Counted from the stretch's first letter, positions 1-12,942 are shown. The stretch is 64,000 nt of DNA from Tubulanus polymorphus (GCF_964204645.1 NC_134033.1:794631-858630), one strand, 5' to 3'. Made by a program: numbers and translations. The notes: generated by a model not told the origin, from the letters alone.

Positions 1-27
1 TCCTCAATGGGACTAGATTATGTGTGA
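1..27 (+). CDS. C-terminal end of an upstream polyamine oxidase paralogue (partial)
   Basis: The first 27 bases read Ser-Ser-Met-Gly-Leu-Asp-Tyr-Val-stop. The next ~90 bases match the 3' end and 3' UTR of the complete polyamine oxidase at 1408-3445 almost base for base (compare 1-110 with 3429-3530). I infer the end of a tandem duplicate whose body lies left of the window. It lacks two bases (GA) present in the complete copy at the stop codon, so its frame runs through the old TAG and ends four codons later at TGA. Whether the rest of the paralogue is intact cannot be seen. Confidence 0.7.
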   Translation, partial: SSMGLDYV

Positions 28-120
28 GCCTCAAACTCTGACACAACTTCTCAACAGTTCGGTCTCCGACATTCATCTTTATTCAGTAAATTAAAATACA
101 AATGAAGAGAACAAAAAGTT
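28..120 (+). other. Probable 3' UTR of the upstream paralogue
   Basis: This stretch is near-identical to 3446-3535 downstream of the complete gene, including an AT-rich end with AAATTAAAA that may act in polyadenylation. The similarity stops at about 120, so the duplicated segment ends close to the transcript end. Confidence 0.5.
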
Positions 121-165
121 GTTTCCATTAGTGAATTCTGAATACAACGAGCACGAGTTGAGTAG

Positions 166-248
166 TTTATAAGTGTGACTAGTTTGTCTGATGCACGAGC
201 ATCGTGTACAGTAAGCTCGTGCATCGAATAAACTAGTCACATTTATAA
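166..248. repeat. Imperfect inverted repeat (hairpin)
   Basis: The arms TGACTAGTTT and AAACTAGTCA, extended by GATGCACGAG and CTCGTGCATC, face each other around a ~15-base loop. The outer flanks TTTATAAGTGTGA and TCACATTTATAA continue the pairing. This is a small foldback of the kind left by non-autonomous DNA transposons. No coding sequence is seen. Confidence 0.6.
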
Positions 249-601
249 TGTATCGTGCGCGGTGTATCTTTCCTACACCCCCCGGTTAACGCCAGGCTCC
301 TCTACGAATTTTCTCGCGTCCTGAATTCCAGCATTTGTCGAGGGAAGTTTTTTGCAAGCAGGGATTCGAACTCGCCAGTTGCGGATGCGAATTCCTTTCG
401 GTAGAGTATCCGCATCTTGTTTGTAGTGCGCATGCTCAATCTATGCTTCGATTCAACCTAAGGCAGCGTGGTTTAGAAATGATTTACCGACGAAACAAAA
501 ATTGATAGTCGAAGAATTAATTTTGAAGGCGGCTTTCTTGCGAAAGTCAAGCAAGAGGCAAAAGGCTGAGCTAAAGCAAGCACCCATATTGAGCACACGA
601 C

Positions 602-965
602 GGGTTCTTCTGAGATAACGTCACCGGGTGGGAGGTTGTCCCGGGGAAATCCTCGTCGTGGCTGGGTTCTTCTGAGATAACCTCACCGGATAGGAGGTTG
701 TCCTGGGGAAATCCTCGTCGTGGCTGGGTTCTTCTGACATTACGTCACCGGATAGGAGGTTGTCCCGGGGAAATCCTCGTTGTGGCGGGGTTCTTCTGAG
801 ATTACGTCACCGGGTGGGAGGTTGTCCCGGGGAAATCCTCGTCGTGGCTGGGTTCTTCTGAGATAACCTCACCGGATAGGAGGTTGTCCCGGGGAAATCC
901 TCGTCGTGACGGGTTCTTCTGAGATTACGTCACCGGATAGGAGGTTGTCCCGGGGAAATCCTCGT
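602..965. repeat. 62-bp minisatellite, six copies
   Basis: Successive units start at 602, 664, 726, 788, 850 and about 908, each opening with GGGTTCTTCTGA and containing GAGGTTGTCC and GGGGAAATCCTCGT. Copies differ at a few positions (for example CACCGGGTGG versus CACCGGATAG). It lies in the gap upstream of the polyamine oxidase. Confidence 0.9.
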
Positions 966-1407
966 AATGTCCTCGTTATCACAGTTCTTAGACATCTAGA
1001 ACTAGCCAAAATCATAATGTTGATATCAAATTATTTCTTAAGTTTGTTTGCAAATTTGATATGAGAGATTTATTGACGGTCAATATCGGTGCAAACAAGC
1101 CGGAACAATCTGGTTCGCGCTGGACCGCTGCTCCCAGTTTCGAGTCGTTAAATGATTTTGATATTCATTAATTAAGCTTTCGTGGAACCCTTATTCTCGT
1201 ACCGCCAGCCAGCCTGCTGCAGGCTAGGGTTAACCTGACGTTCCGGAACGTGTAACAGGTGCGCGGCGATTACATAAAATGGCATGATTAATGATGGTGC
1301 GAAATGAATAGGAAGAACTTTCTCAAGTCAAGCTGTACCGCAGTAGCAGGTGTTGAGAACCGCAATGTCTTATTCGGGAACTCTGGACGCAAAAGAGACC
1401 ACGCGAA
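966..1407. other. Upstream flank of the polyamine oxidase gene
   Basis: No gene or repeat is recognised. The stretch ends at the start codon at 1408 and must hold the promoter and 5' UTR, but no clear TATA box can be assigned with confidence. Confidence 0.4.
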
Positions 1408-3445
1408 ATGGACCGGAACACGTATCTACCGCTGCCACCGCTGCTGCTGCTGTTGCTGCTGCTGCTAGTCGGGCTGCTATCGACTCCTGTTGCACAAGGT
1501 ACGTCCACCTCCAAACACAAATACGAACAATTTCTTTAGAAAATAATCTATTTTTTCGTTTGGAAAATTAGTTTTTGATTTGTTGTGATAATGATCGCTC
1601 AGGCGTGTTTACAAAAGAACTGGAGCAAACTTTTCAGTTCGCGGTTTAAACTTCACCCTAAAGTTAAAGAATGAACTGATAACAAATTTTATTAGAATCT
1701 AATAGACGGACAGGCTGCTGCGGAGAAATGAGGTATCATTCCTATATAAAGCCTTAACTAATTTCAACACACTTGAAGTGGAATTGTATCTGTAGAATTG
1801 GGTTCAAGTTTTTCACGTCGATGAAAGTTTACTTGGCCTCTGAGGTCTTCATGTTGTGTCCTTGCTTGTCCGCGACATTCGACACATTAAGAACAGACAA
1901 TCTGGGAATTAACAAACTTGCAGGATCTGTCTGTCGGAGAATAAGCTGTCGTAACATGAGAACACATGACGACAATAAGACCTCTGCTGTAGACAACATG
2001 AACTAATACGATAAAAACCCACTTTCTACAGATTAAAATAATTTAAAAAACAAGAATTTATTTATTCGAACAATCTTTTTCCGCTTTTAATTGCAGGTGC
2101 AATCGCACAGCGTCGCGCTAAAGTATTGATCCTAGGAGCAGGAGCAGCCGGTATTTCAGCCGCTAAATATCTACACGATCACGGAGTCAAAGACTTCATC
2201 ATCATTGACGCCGAGAACCGAATCGGCGGCAGAGTGAAAGCTACCGAGTTCGGTGATAAAATAGTCGAACTCGGAGCTAATTGGGTTCACGGCACTGACG
2301 GCAACCCGCTGTGGGATCTGGCTAAAAAATACAAAATGGCCGGCGTCATTGCGAATTATGACGCTTACGTCACGCGTGACGTCAACGGAAATGACGTCAC
2401 AAGTGCTTTGGACGCGGCGTACCGGAAGTACGATCGGGCCGATCGAGTTGTCGACCGGATTCGCGAGTTTCGTCTGAAAAACAAGATGGCCGACGTTCCG
2501 TTGAGGGCGGCTTTGCGGTTCGGCGGTTGGCCGAAGCGAAGGTCACCCGTGGAGAATCTAGCCGAAATTTTTGATGTTGATTTCGATACCGCTGTCCCGG
2601 CTGAAGAAACGAGTGTTCTGTATCAAGAGACTTTACAAGAGAATTACAAACACGAAGATTTCTTCATCACCGATCAGAGAGGATACAGTTATATACTGGA
2701 GAGACTAGCTGACGAATTCCTTACAGGCGGCGCCTCCAGACGGCTCTATCTCAACGAAATAGTCACACGGGTTAAATATAATGGCCGAGGTGTCAAGGTC
2801 AAGACGAAGTCTGGGAAACTTTTTAGAGGTGATTACGCGATCTGTACGTTCAGTATCGGAGTCATGCAAAGCGACGCCGTCAAATTCATACCCAGATTTC
2901 CAGAAAATAAGCAATTGGCTTTAAACAGTTTCTCGATGGGAACTTACACAAAAATATTCATGAAATTTGATGCGTCCGTGCAACGATTCTGGGACGATGA
3001 AGAATATATTCTGTACGCTCATCCGAACAGAGGTTACTACCCGATCTGGCAGAATCTGGAAGCTAAAGGTCTCCATTCAGCTGGTACTAACATCCTGCTA
3101 GTTACTGTAATCGGTGATGAAGCTGATCGAGTATCTCGTCTGCCCGTAGCGACTGTTAAAGCTGAATTAACCGCAGTATTAAGAAGCATGTACGGAGAAC
3201 AGGTGCCCGAACCCGTTGAGATCCTGGTACCCGACTGGCATAGTAACCCTTTCTATTACGGCTCCTATTCTAACTGGCCCCCGTGGATGTCCGCTGATAT
3301 GCACGCTCTGATGGGCGCTCCTTTGAATGATAAGTTGTATTTCGCGGGTGAAGGTTATTCGGCCGAGTTTTATGGTTATCTTCACGGAGCCATGCAATCC
3401 GGAAACCAGACGGCCCAACAGATCATCTCCGCAATGGGAGACTAG
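1408..3445 (+). CDS. Secreted FAD-dependent polyamine oxidase, two exons
   Basis: Joining 1408-1498 and 2097-3445 (donor AAG|GTACGT, acceptor TTGCAG|GTGC, phase 1) gives 479 residues. Residues 1-30 form a signal peptide with nine consecutive leucines, ending near Ala-Gln-Gly, so the enzyme should be secreted or enter the endomembrane system. The FAD dinucleotide motif GAGAAG is at about 44-49, followed by the RIGGR flavin motif near 72-76 and ELGANWVHG, typical of polyamine and monoamine oxidases. The C-terminal FAD-contact block FAGEGYSAEFYGYLHGA starts near 446. The length fits secreted polyamine oxidases, which oxidise spermine or spermidine and release an aminoaldehyde and H2O2. Substrate choice cannot be read from sequence, and a lysine-specific or amino-acid oxidase role is less likely. 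The start was set by the signal peptide; exon 2 alone has no upstream ATG in frame. Confidence 0.9.
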
Positions 3446-3765
3446 ATTATGTGTGAGCCTCAAACTTTGACACAACTTCTCAACAGTTCGGTCTCCATTC
3501 ATCTTAATTCAGTAAATTAAAAGACAAATGAAAAAAAAAGTTATTCGTTATTCACTCGTGAATTCAGTCGTCCAGTCAGCTTGTAATCCATGAAGCCAGT
3601 CAGCTGGTAATCCAGTAAGCCAGTCACCTAGTCGTCCAGTCAGCTGGTAATCCAGTCAGCCAGTCAGTCACACAGTCGGCCAGTCTCTAACCGTAGTTGC
3701 TCATGCTATCACCGCGTTCAAGCATCACCCACCATCATCTCCAGCATGACCACCATCATTTTTGA
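3446..3765. other. Polyamine oxidase 3' UTR, then short degenerate repeats
   Basis: The 3' UTR up to about 3535 matches the paralogue end at 28-120. From about 3565 to 3690 there are degenerate repeats built on CCAGTCAGCTGGTAATCCAG and CCAGTCAGTC. No gene is seen before the macrosatellite starts. Confidence 0.6.
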
Positions 3766-6700
3766 ACTATTTTAGAGAATAAAATGATATTTGCTTGAAA
3801 TTCTTCCTTTGGCATGTGAGCCTATCGCTTTACCGGATGCTAATACATTCCGCAGACAAAAGAGTTCTATCAAAAATGGTTTAAAATTCGTTTTAAAAAG
3901 ATGATCCCCTTCGAAAAACCTTAAACGATAGTAGAATTATTCATATACAATGGAATCGTATTAGATAATCAACGAAATTCGGCTAAGAAAAATATCTGTA
4001 TTGCTCGCATGCCACAGTAAGATCGCGAGGCTGAGTTAAATATTTACCGTACAGTGCTGCCCCTATGAATAACGATTGCGGAATTTCTGCGAACTAAAAT
4101 AGCGCATATTTACCGCCGGAATTTAAATGTCCTTATTACGTACAATACGGACCAGTGTGTCGTCTAATTCTGATTAAATATGATACTATGAATACGTTCT
4201 GAATTTTGTATGATATTTCCTTATTTTTTAGGTAACATATTTAATTGTTTTTAGCTAAAATTCACTTACTTATCAATTAATATAGTATTTGTATACTGAA
4301 TAAATTATTCATTTTCATTTTTTAATGATAATTTATAATCAGAATTGACAAAATGTCCATATTTTTTCTTCGATAAAGTCTATTTGCGCGCAAATAAACA
4401 GGGAACATACAAACACCTGTCGCTCTCTCCCAGACCATACTAGAAATACCTCGATTCAAATTAACTCTTTTAAGGCTCATTCTTTTATAGAAAAATTGTT
4501 TGGTTCGAACGTTTCAGAGCAGTTTTCAGAGTTTGAGAATTTTCCTCGGAATCCGGCCCGCAAGTCGGTAATTAGTTCGTCCACTACTGCCGTTCGAAGA
4601 CTCTGGCAAGCGAGTATTATGTTAGTTCACGTTTTCCACGCTATCGTTATACATAGCGGCAGCACTGGACGGTCGAGATTGGGTTGATCGCGCAAATTTT
4701 ACTGTGGAGCGGGCTCAATTCAATCGCTAAATCTTTATTTACAGTTCGAACTCAATTGATAAAGACGTTAAAGCCACGATGATTTTAAATGTACGAATTT
4801 TGATATTGGGTCAAAAGACAAGAATTCATGATATTTCATATCCTCACTCAGGGACGCACAGGGGGACCTCACCCCAGTTGACTTCGGCGCAAGACACGTC
4901 GTCACGACACTGAGCAGGTGAGTGAGGGACCTACTACATTTATTCTGAATCAGTCAGTCTTTGTTACATTACGGGTTCCGGGTTGTTCGGGTAACGACGG
5001 CTAGGTGCTAGGCTAACAGGGACCTCACTCGGTGTCAAAAACCACTTTCTAGCCTACACGGGCCGCACTACCCTAGCCGCTTGCATTCACATGGTGCAGG
5101 TGATAGTTTCACAAATGTTGTTGATGAACTGTTCGTACAATTCCTGTTACTCCCTCGTCCCTCTTTTCCAACACATCTTGTTCAGCAGGTTAAGACCAAC
5201 TGACTCAGTTAGTTACACCAGCTTTCTCCCACGCCACAGGCTGGGCTCTTGTGTAAAACGAGAATCTGTTAATCCAGTGCCGTGCTGAAAACTGCTGAAA
5301 ACTTTGCCTCAGCCTTTACTTTGTCAGAGTAATTGTACTGTTTTGCTTCGCTTTTCACCCATCCTCCCCCAACCTCATCACCCCATCCTCCCTCAACCTC
5401 TCACCCCATCCTCCCTCAACCTCTCACATCATCCTCCCTCAACCTCTCACCCCATCCTCCCCCAACCTCTCACCCCATCCTCCCTCAACCTCACCCCCAA
5501 CCTCCCCAACCTCTCATCCCATCCTCCCCCAACCTCTCACATCATCCTCCCTCAACCTCTCACCCCATCCTCCCTCAACCGCACCCCAACCTCTCATCCC
5601 ATCCTCCCCCAACCTCTCACATCATCCTCCCTCAACCTCTCACCCCATCCTCCCTCAACCTCTCACCCCATCCTCCCGCAACCTCTCATCCCATCCTCCC
5701 TCAACCGGACCCCAACCTCTGACCTCAACCTCCCCCAACCTCTCAACCCAATGTCCCCAACCTCATCACCCCCTCCTCCCCCAACCTCATCACCCCATTG
5801 TCCCCAACCTCATCACCCCCTCCTCCCCAACCTCTCACCCCATTGTCCCCAACCTCATCACCCCCTCCTCCCTCAACCTCTCACCCCATCCTCCCTCAAC
5901 CTCTCACCCCATCCTCCCTCAACCTCTCACCCAATCCTCCCTCAACCTCTCACCACATCCTCCCACAACCTCATCACCCCATCCTCCCCCAACCTCTCAG
6001 TCAGTCTTCCTGTTAATGTGATTTCAATTTTATATTTCAGGGTTTCCTCTGTCGGGCTGTGGCGTAAACTTCATCACAAATACTGGACGTGGTGGACTTC
6101 AACTGAAATTTATCACAGTTTTACTTCTTCAGTCAACTTCTTCCGGACTACTAATGAACTAACTGGACTACTAGTCAACTAAGCGGACTATTAGTGAACT
6201 AACTGGACTATTTGTGAACTTACCAGACTATATGTGAACTAACTGGACTATTTAGTCAACTAACAGGACTATAAGTGGATTGATACTCATAAAAAAACAG
6301 GCAGTGGTGGACTCCAGGAGGTGTGGAACTCTGTATGTGGATTTGTGGAACTCGGTGGACTACCATTACTGCTAGACAAGGGCTAGTGAGTGTGTGAGTA
6401 GAATTTCTTATAAGTTTCCAAAACAATTATGAGAAAGCAGTTTATCTGTAAACACTGTTTACTGCATTTCATAAGAATTGTCAATGTGGTTATTTGAAGC
6501 AGCCTGTAATTGTGTTGCAGGAATTATAATTCAGGGTTTTAGTAAGAGCATCAATTTCTACCTTAAAAATTAATTGAATATTTGACATCATTGAATAAAA
6601 TTCTTTTTTGGACCGAATTTCCCAGGCAAATTTCATCAAAATTTGTGACGAAATTAAGGGGGTCAAAACACGAAATCCTGAATATCTCATTTTAGTTGCC

Positions 6701-7281
6701 TCGGATCCAAAATCTAACCTCATATTTGTAATCAGCACCCCAAAAAACATGTCTGCACTAAGTTTCATTAAAATTGGGCCAAAAAAAAATTTTGACTTTG
6801 TACCCCATTTTTGGGGTGCATATTTTGCCTCGGATCCGGAAAATTCGTTCAGATTTGCGATCAGCACCCCTTAATACACGTCTGAACGGAATTTCATCAA
6901 AATCGGAGACAAAAAATATTTGACCCCTGACACTCATTTTGGGAGTAGCCTACCTTAGATTGCCATTTCTCTGATACACCGGTAACTAGACTTAACTCTA
7001 ACTGTGTATAACTGATTGGTGGCATCAAATCTATTAAGTTTCTTTTATATCTTTTAGGATGTTTGTCATCATTAGGATGGAATTATTGACTTTTTGAGTT
7101 TGATGATCAGGATCAGAGGAACTGGATAAATATGTGTGGGCAGTGTTAGAACTCACCGGGAGGATAAACAAACAAACGAACAAATATTGGGAGAACTTGA
7201 CTTCAAATTTACTCTTAAGCATTATTCTTTAATAGTTTCCGAGCATTATTTCTGGTTACAGTGTTAGTGGTAGTTGAATGC
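3766..7281. repeat. Macrosatellite unit 1 (~3.5 kb)
   Basis: This is the first of four direct copies; equivalent landmarks (ACTATTTTAGAGAATAAA at the start) recur at 7282, 11067 and 14604. In order it holds an AT-rich block, a conserved ~190-base open stretch (4496-4687) found in all units, a ~450-base block, a 23-bp pyrimidine minisatellite, ~20-bp GGACTA repeats and a block rich in repeated GAATTTCATCAAAATC-like phrases. Relative to unit 3 it lacks ~347 bases, with the break at 6827/6828. No convincing gene is seen. Confidence 0.93.
5356..5999. repeat. 23-bp pyrimidine minisatellite in unit 1
   Basis: The core CTCACCCCATCCTCC plus CTCAACCT recurs with a 23-base period, with variants (CATTGTCCCC, CACATCATCC). 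Because 23 is not a multiple of three and the unit holds no stop, all three forward frames stay open and show the same 23-residue Pro/Ser-rich repeat. That explains the apparent proline-rich proteins here. Confidence 0.95.
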
Positions 7282-10200
7282 ACTATTTTAGAGAATAAAG
7301 TTTAATTTGCTTGAAGTTCTTCCTTTGGCATGTGAGCCTACCGCTTTACCGGATGCTAATACATTCCGCAGACAAAAGAGTTCTATCAAAAATGGTTTAA
7401 AATTCGTTTTAAAAAGATGATCCCCTTCAAAAAACCTTAAACGATAGTAGAATTATTCATATACAATGGAATCGTATTAGATAATCAACGAAATTCGGCT
7501 AAGAAAAATATCTGTATTGCTCGCATGCCACAGTAAGATCGCGAGGCTGAGTTAAATATTTACCGTACAGTGCTGCCCCTATGAATAACGATAGCGGAAT
7601 TTCTGCGAACTAAAATAGCGCATATTTACCGCCGGAATTTAAATGTCCTTATTACGTACAATACGGACCAGTGTGTCGTCTAATTCTGATTAAATATGAT
7701 ACTATGAATACGTTCTGAATTTTGTATGATATTTCCTTATTTTTTAGGTAACATATTTAATTCTTTTTAGCTAAAATTCACTTACTTATCAATTAATATA
7801 GTATTTGTACACTGAATAAATTATTCATTTTCATTTTTTAATGATAATTTATCATCAGAATTGACAAAATGTCCATATTTTTTCTTCGATAAAGTCTATT
7901 TGCGCGCAAATAAACAGGGAACATACAGACACCTATCGCTCTCTCCCAGACCATACTAGAAATATCCCGATTCAAATTAACTCTTTTAAGGCTCATTCTT
8001 TTATAGAAAAATTGTTTGGTTCGAACGTTTCAGAGCAGTTTTCAGAGTTTGAGAATTTTCCTCGGAATCCGGCCCGCAAATCGGTAATTAGTTCGTCCAC
8101 TCCTGCCGTTCGAAGACTCTGGCAAGCGAGTATTATGTTAGTTCACATTTTCCACGCTATCGTTATACATAGTGGCAGCACTAGACGGTCGAGATTGAAT
8201 TGATCGCGCTATTTTACTGTGGAGCGGGCTCAATTCAATCGCTAATTCTTTATTTACAGTGAAATATTCCTTCAATTGATAAAGACTTTAAAGCCGCGAT
8301 GATTCTAAATGTACGAATTTTGATATTGGTAAAAAAGATAAGAATTCATTCATGATGTTTCATTTTCATGTCCTCAGGTACACACACTTTAGGGGGACCT
8401 CACTCACTCCAGACCCACTGACTTCGCAGACACTTCCTTCGACAGTGAGTGACCAGTGAGACCGGGACCTACTCAAATTTAGTCTGAATCAGTCAGTCGT
8501 TGTTACTACTGGTTCCGGGTTGTTTAGGGAACGACAGCTAGGTACTAGACTAACAGGGACCTCACTCGGTGTCAAAAACCACTTTCTAGCCTACACGGGC
8601 CGCACTACCCTAGCCGCTTGCATTGCACATGGTGCAGGCGATAGTTTCACCTTTAACTTCCTCCGGCACCACATCTTGTTCAGCAGGTTAAGACCAGCTG
8701 ACTCAGTTAGTTACACCAGCTTTCTCCCACTGCCACAGGCTGGGCTCTTGTGTAAAATGAGAATCTGTTAATCCAGTGCCGTGCTGAAAACTGCTGAAAA
8801 CTTTTGCTTAAGCCTTTACTTTGTCAGAGTAATTGTACTGTTTTGCTTCCCTTATCACCCATCCTCCCGCAACCTCTCATCCCATCCTCCCTCAACCTCA
8901 CCCCATCCTCCCCAACCTTTCATCCCATCCTCCCTCAACCTCATCACCCCATCCTCCCGCAACCTCTCATCCCATCCTCCCTCAACCTGTCACCCCATCC
9001 TCCCTCAACCTCTCACCCCATCCTCCCTCAACCTCACCCCAACCTCCCCAACCTTTCATCCCATCCTCCCTCAACCTCATCACCCCATCCTCCCGCAACC
9101 TCTCATCCCATCCTCCCTCAACCTCTCACCCCATCCTCCCCCAACCTCTCACCCCATCCTCCCTCAACCTTTCACCCCATCCTCCCTCAACCTCTCACCC
9201 CATCCTCCCCAACCTCATCACCCCATCCTCCCTCAACCTCTCACCCCATCCTCCCTCAACCTCTCACCCCATCCTCCCCCAACCTCATCACCCCATCCTC
9301 CCTCAACATCTCACCCCATCCTCCCTCAACCTCTCACCCCATCCTCCCTCAACCTCTCATCCCATCCTCCCCCAACCTCTCACATCATCCTCCCTCAACC
9401 TCTCACCCCATCCTCCCTCAACCTCACCCCAACCTCCCCCAACCTCTCATCCCATCCTCCCCAACCTCTCACATCATCCTCCCTCAACCTCTCACCCCAT
9501 CCTCCCTCAACCTCTCACCCCATCCTCCCGCAACCTCTCATCCCATCCTCCCTCAACCGGACCCCAACCTCTGACCTCAACCTCCCCCAACCTCTCACCC
9601 CATTGTCCCCAACCTATTCACCCCCTCCTCCCCAAACCTCATCACCCCATTGTCCCCAACCTCATCACCCCCTCCTCCCCAACCTCTCACCCCATTGTCC
9701 CCAACCTCATCACCCCCTCCTCCCCCACCTCTCACCCCATCCTCCCTCAACCTCTCACCCCCATCCTCCCACAACCTCATCACCCCATCCTCCCACAACC
9801 TCTCAGTCAGTCTTCCTGTTAATGTGATTTCAATTTTGTATTTCAGGGTTTCCTCTGTCGGGCTGTCGTGTAAACTTCATCACAAATACTGGACGTGGTG
9901 GACTTCAACTGAAATTTATCACAGTTTTACTTCTTCAGTCAACTTCTTCCGGACTACTAATGAACTAACTGGACTACTAGTCAACTAAGCGGACTATTAG
10001 TGAACTAACTGGACTATTTGTGAACTTACCAGACTATATGTGAACTAACTGGACTATTTAGTCAACTAACCGGACTATAAGTGGATTGATACTCATAAAA
10101 AAACAGGCAGTGGTGGACTCCAGGAGGTGTGGAACTCTGTATGTGGATTTGTGGAACTCGGCGGACTACCATTACTGCTAGACAAGGGCTAGTGAGTGTG

Positions 10201-11066
10201 GGAGTAGAATTTCTTATAAGTTTCCAAAACAATTATGAGAAAGCAGTTTATCTGTAAACATTGTTTACTGCATTTCATAAGAATTGTCAATGTGGTTATT
10301 TGAAGCAGCCTGTAATTGTGTTGCAGGAATTATAATTCAGGGTTTTTAGAAAGAGCATCAATTTCTACCTTAAAGATAAATTGAATATTTGACATAATTG
10401 AATAAAAATCTTTTTTGGACCGAATTTCGCGGGCGAATCATCAAAATTTGTGACGAAATTGAGGGGGTAAAAACACGAAATCCTGAATATCTCATTTCAG
10501 GAACCTCGGATCCAAAATCTAACCTCATATTTGTAATCAGCACCCCAAAAAACATGTCTGCACTAAATTTCATTAAAATTGGGCCCAAAAAAAAATTTTG
10601 ACTTTGTACCCCATTTTTGGGGTGCATATTTTGGGCATTAAAACCCTTATTTGCTCATGAAGATGAATTCCGATTCAAAATCTGATTGCATATCCGGAAT
10701 CTATACCTCAGAATACATATTCCTACCAAATTTTGAAGGAATCGGAGAAAAAAAATTTTTCGCTGAAAAAAAACTCCTGGACTAACACCTTAGATTTTGA
10801 TTGGTGGCATCAAATCTATTAAGTTTCTTTTATATCTTTTAGGATGTTTGTCATCATTAGGATGGAATTATTGACTTTTTGAGTTTGATGATCAGGATCA
10901 GATGAACTGGATAAATATGTGTGGGCAGTGTTAGAACTCACCGGGAGGATAAACAAACAAACGAACAAATATTGGGAGAACTTGACTTCAAATTTACTCT
11001 TAAGCATTATTCTTTAATAGTTTCCGAGCATTATTTCTGGTTACAGTGTTAGTGGTAGTTGAATGC
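7282..11066. repeat. Macrosatellite unit 2 (~3.8 kb)
   Basis: Second copy, longest of the four because its pyrimidine minisatellite is the most expanded. Relative to unit 3 it carries its own deletion of about 370 bases near 10795, where CCTTAGATTTT runs straight into GATTGGTGGC. Otherwise it is collinear and highly similar to the other units. Confidence 0.93.
8857..9805. repeat. 23-bp pyrimidine minisatellite in unit 2 (~950 bp)
   Basis: Same repeat as in unit 1, about 40 copies, with runs of a CATTGTCCCCAACC variant near its right end that match the unit 1 array in the same place. The strand is almost free of G for nearly 1 kb. Confidence 0.95.
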
Positions 11067-12649
11067 ACTATTTTAGAGAATAAAGTTTAATTTGCTTGAA
11101 GTTCTTCCTTTGGCATGTGAGCCTACCGCTTTACCGGATGCTAATACATTCCGCAGACAAAAGAGTTCTATCAAAAATGGTTTAAAATTCGTTTTAAAAA
11201 GATGATCCCCTTCGAAAAACCTTAAACGATAGTAGAATTATTCATATACAATGGAATCGTATTAGATAATCAACGAAATTCGGCTAAGAAAAATATCTGT
11301 ATTGCTCGCATGCCACAGTAAGATCGCGAGGCTGAGTTAAATATTTACCGTACAGTGCTGCCCCTATGAATAACGATAGCGGAATTTCTGCGAACTAAAA
11401 TAGCGCATATTTACCGCCGGAATTTAAATGTCCTTATTACGTACAATACGGACCAGTGTGTCGTCTAATTCTGATTAAATATGATACTATGAATACGTTC
11501 TGAATTTTGTATGATATTTCCTTATTTTTAGGTAACATATTTAATTCTTTTTAGCTAAAATTCACTTACTTATCAATTAATATAGTATTTGTATACTGAA
11601 TAAATTATTCATTTTCATTTTTAATGATAATTTATCATCAGAATTGACAAAATGTCCATATTTTTTCTTCGATAAAGTCTATTTGCGCGCAAATAAACAG
11701 GGAACATACAAACACCTATCGCTCTCTCCCAGACCATACTAGAAATACCCCGATTCAAATTAACTCTTTTAAGGCTCATTCTTTTATAGAAAAATTGTTT
11801 GGTTCGAACGTTTCAGAGCAGTTTTCAGAGTTTGAGAATTTTCCTCGGAATCCGGCCCGCAAGTCGGTAATTAGTTCGTCCACTACTGCCGTTCGAAGAC
11901 TCTGGCAAGCGAGTATTATGTTAGTTCACGTTTTCCACGCTATCGTTATACATAGCGGCAGCACTAGACGGTCGAGATTGGGTTGATCGCGCAAATTTTA
12001 CTGTGGAGCGGGCTCAATTCAATCGCTAATTCTTTATTTACAGTGAACTATTCCTTCAATTGATAAAGACTTTAAAGCCGCGATGATTCTAAATGTACGA
12101 ATTTTGATATTGGTAAAAAAGATAAGAATTCATTCATGATATTTTATTTTCATGTCCTCGGGTACACACACTTTAGGGGGACCTCACTCACTCCAGACCC
12201 AGTGACTTCGCAGACACTTCGACAGTCAGTGACTAGTGTCTGTAGTGAGGCCGGGACCTACTCAAATTTAGTCTGAATCAGTCAGTCGTTGTTACTACGG
12301 GTTCCGGGTTGTTTAGGGAACGACAGCTAGGTACTAGACTAACAGGGACCTCACTCGGTGTCAATAACCACTTTCTAGCCTACACGGGCCGCACTACCCT
12401 AGCCGCTTGCATTGCACATGGTGCAGGCGATAGTTTCACCTTCAACTTCCTCCGGCACCACATCTTGTTCAGCAGGTTAAGACCAGCTGACTCGACCAGT
12501 TAGTTACACCAGCTTTCTCCCACTGCCACAGGCTGGGCTCTTGTGTAAAACGAGAATCTGTTAATCCAGTGTCGTGCTGAAAACTGCTGAAAACTTTTGC
12601 CTCAGCCTTTACTTTGTCAGAGTAATTGTACTGTTTTGCTTCCCTTTTC

Positions 12650-12799
12650 ACCCATCCTCCCTCAACCTCATCACCCATCCTCCCTCAACCTCTCACCTCA
12701 TCCTGCCTCAACCTCACCCCAACCTCTCACTTCATCCTCCCTCAACCTCTCACCCCTTCCTCCCACAACCTCATCACCCCATCCTCCCCAACCTCTCAG
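12650..12799. repeat. 23-bp pyrimidine minisatellite in unit 3 (~150 bp)
   Basis: About six copies of the same 23-base pyrimidine unit, the shortest version in the array. Confidence 0.9.
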
Positions 12800-12942
12800 T
12801 CAGTCTTCCTGTTAATGTAATTTCAATTTTATATTTCAGGATTCCTCTGTCGGGCTGTGGTGTAAATTTCATCACAAATACTGGACGTGGTGGACTTCAA
12901 CTGAAATTCATCACAGTTTTACTTCTTCAGTCAACTTCTTCC

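Noticed and set aside
320-430. tRNA-like sequence on the minus strand (GAGTTCGAATCCC)
   Set aside because: A B-box-like phrase without a proper A box or cloverleaf; too weak to call.
3179-3502. Minus-strand frame of 107 codons opposite the polyamine oxidase
   Set aside because: Antisense shadow of a strongly conserved coding exon.
8781-9827. Long proline/serine-rich open frames (up to 348 codons) in three overlapping frames
   Set aside because: They are one 23-base pyrimidine repeat read in all three frames; the same happens in the other macrosatellite units, and length follows repeat number.
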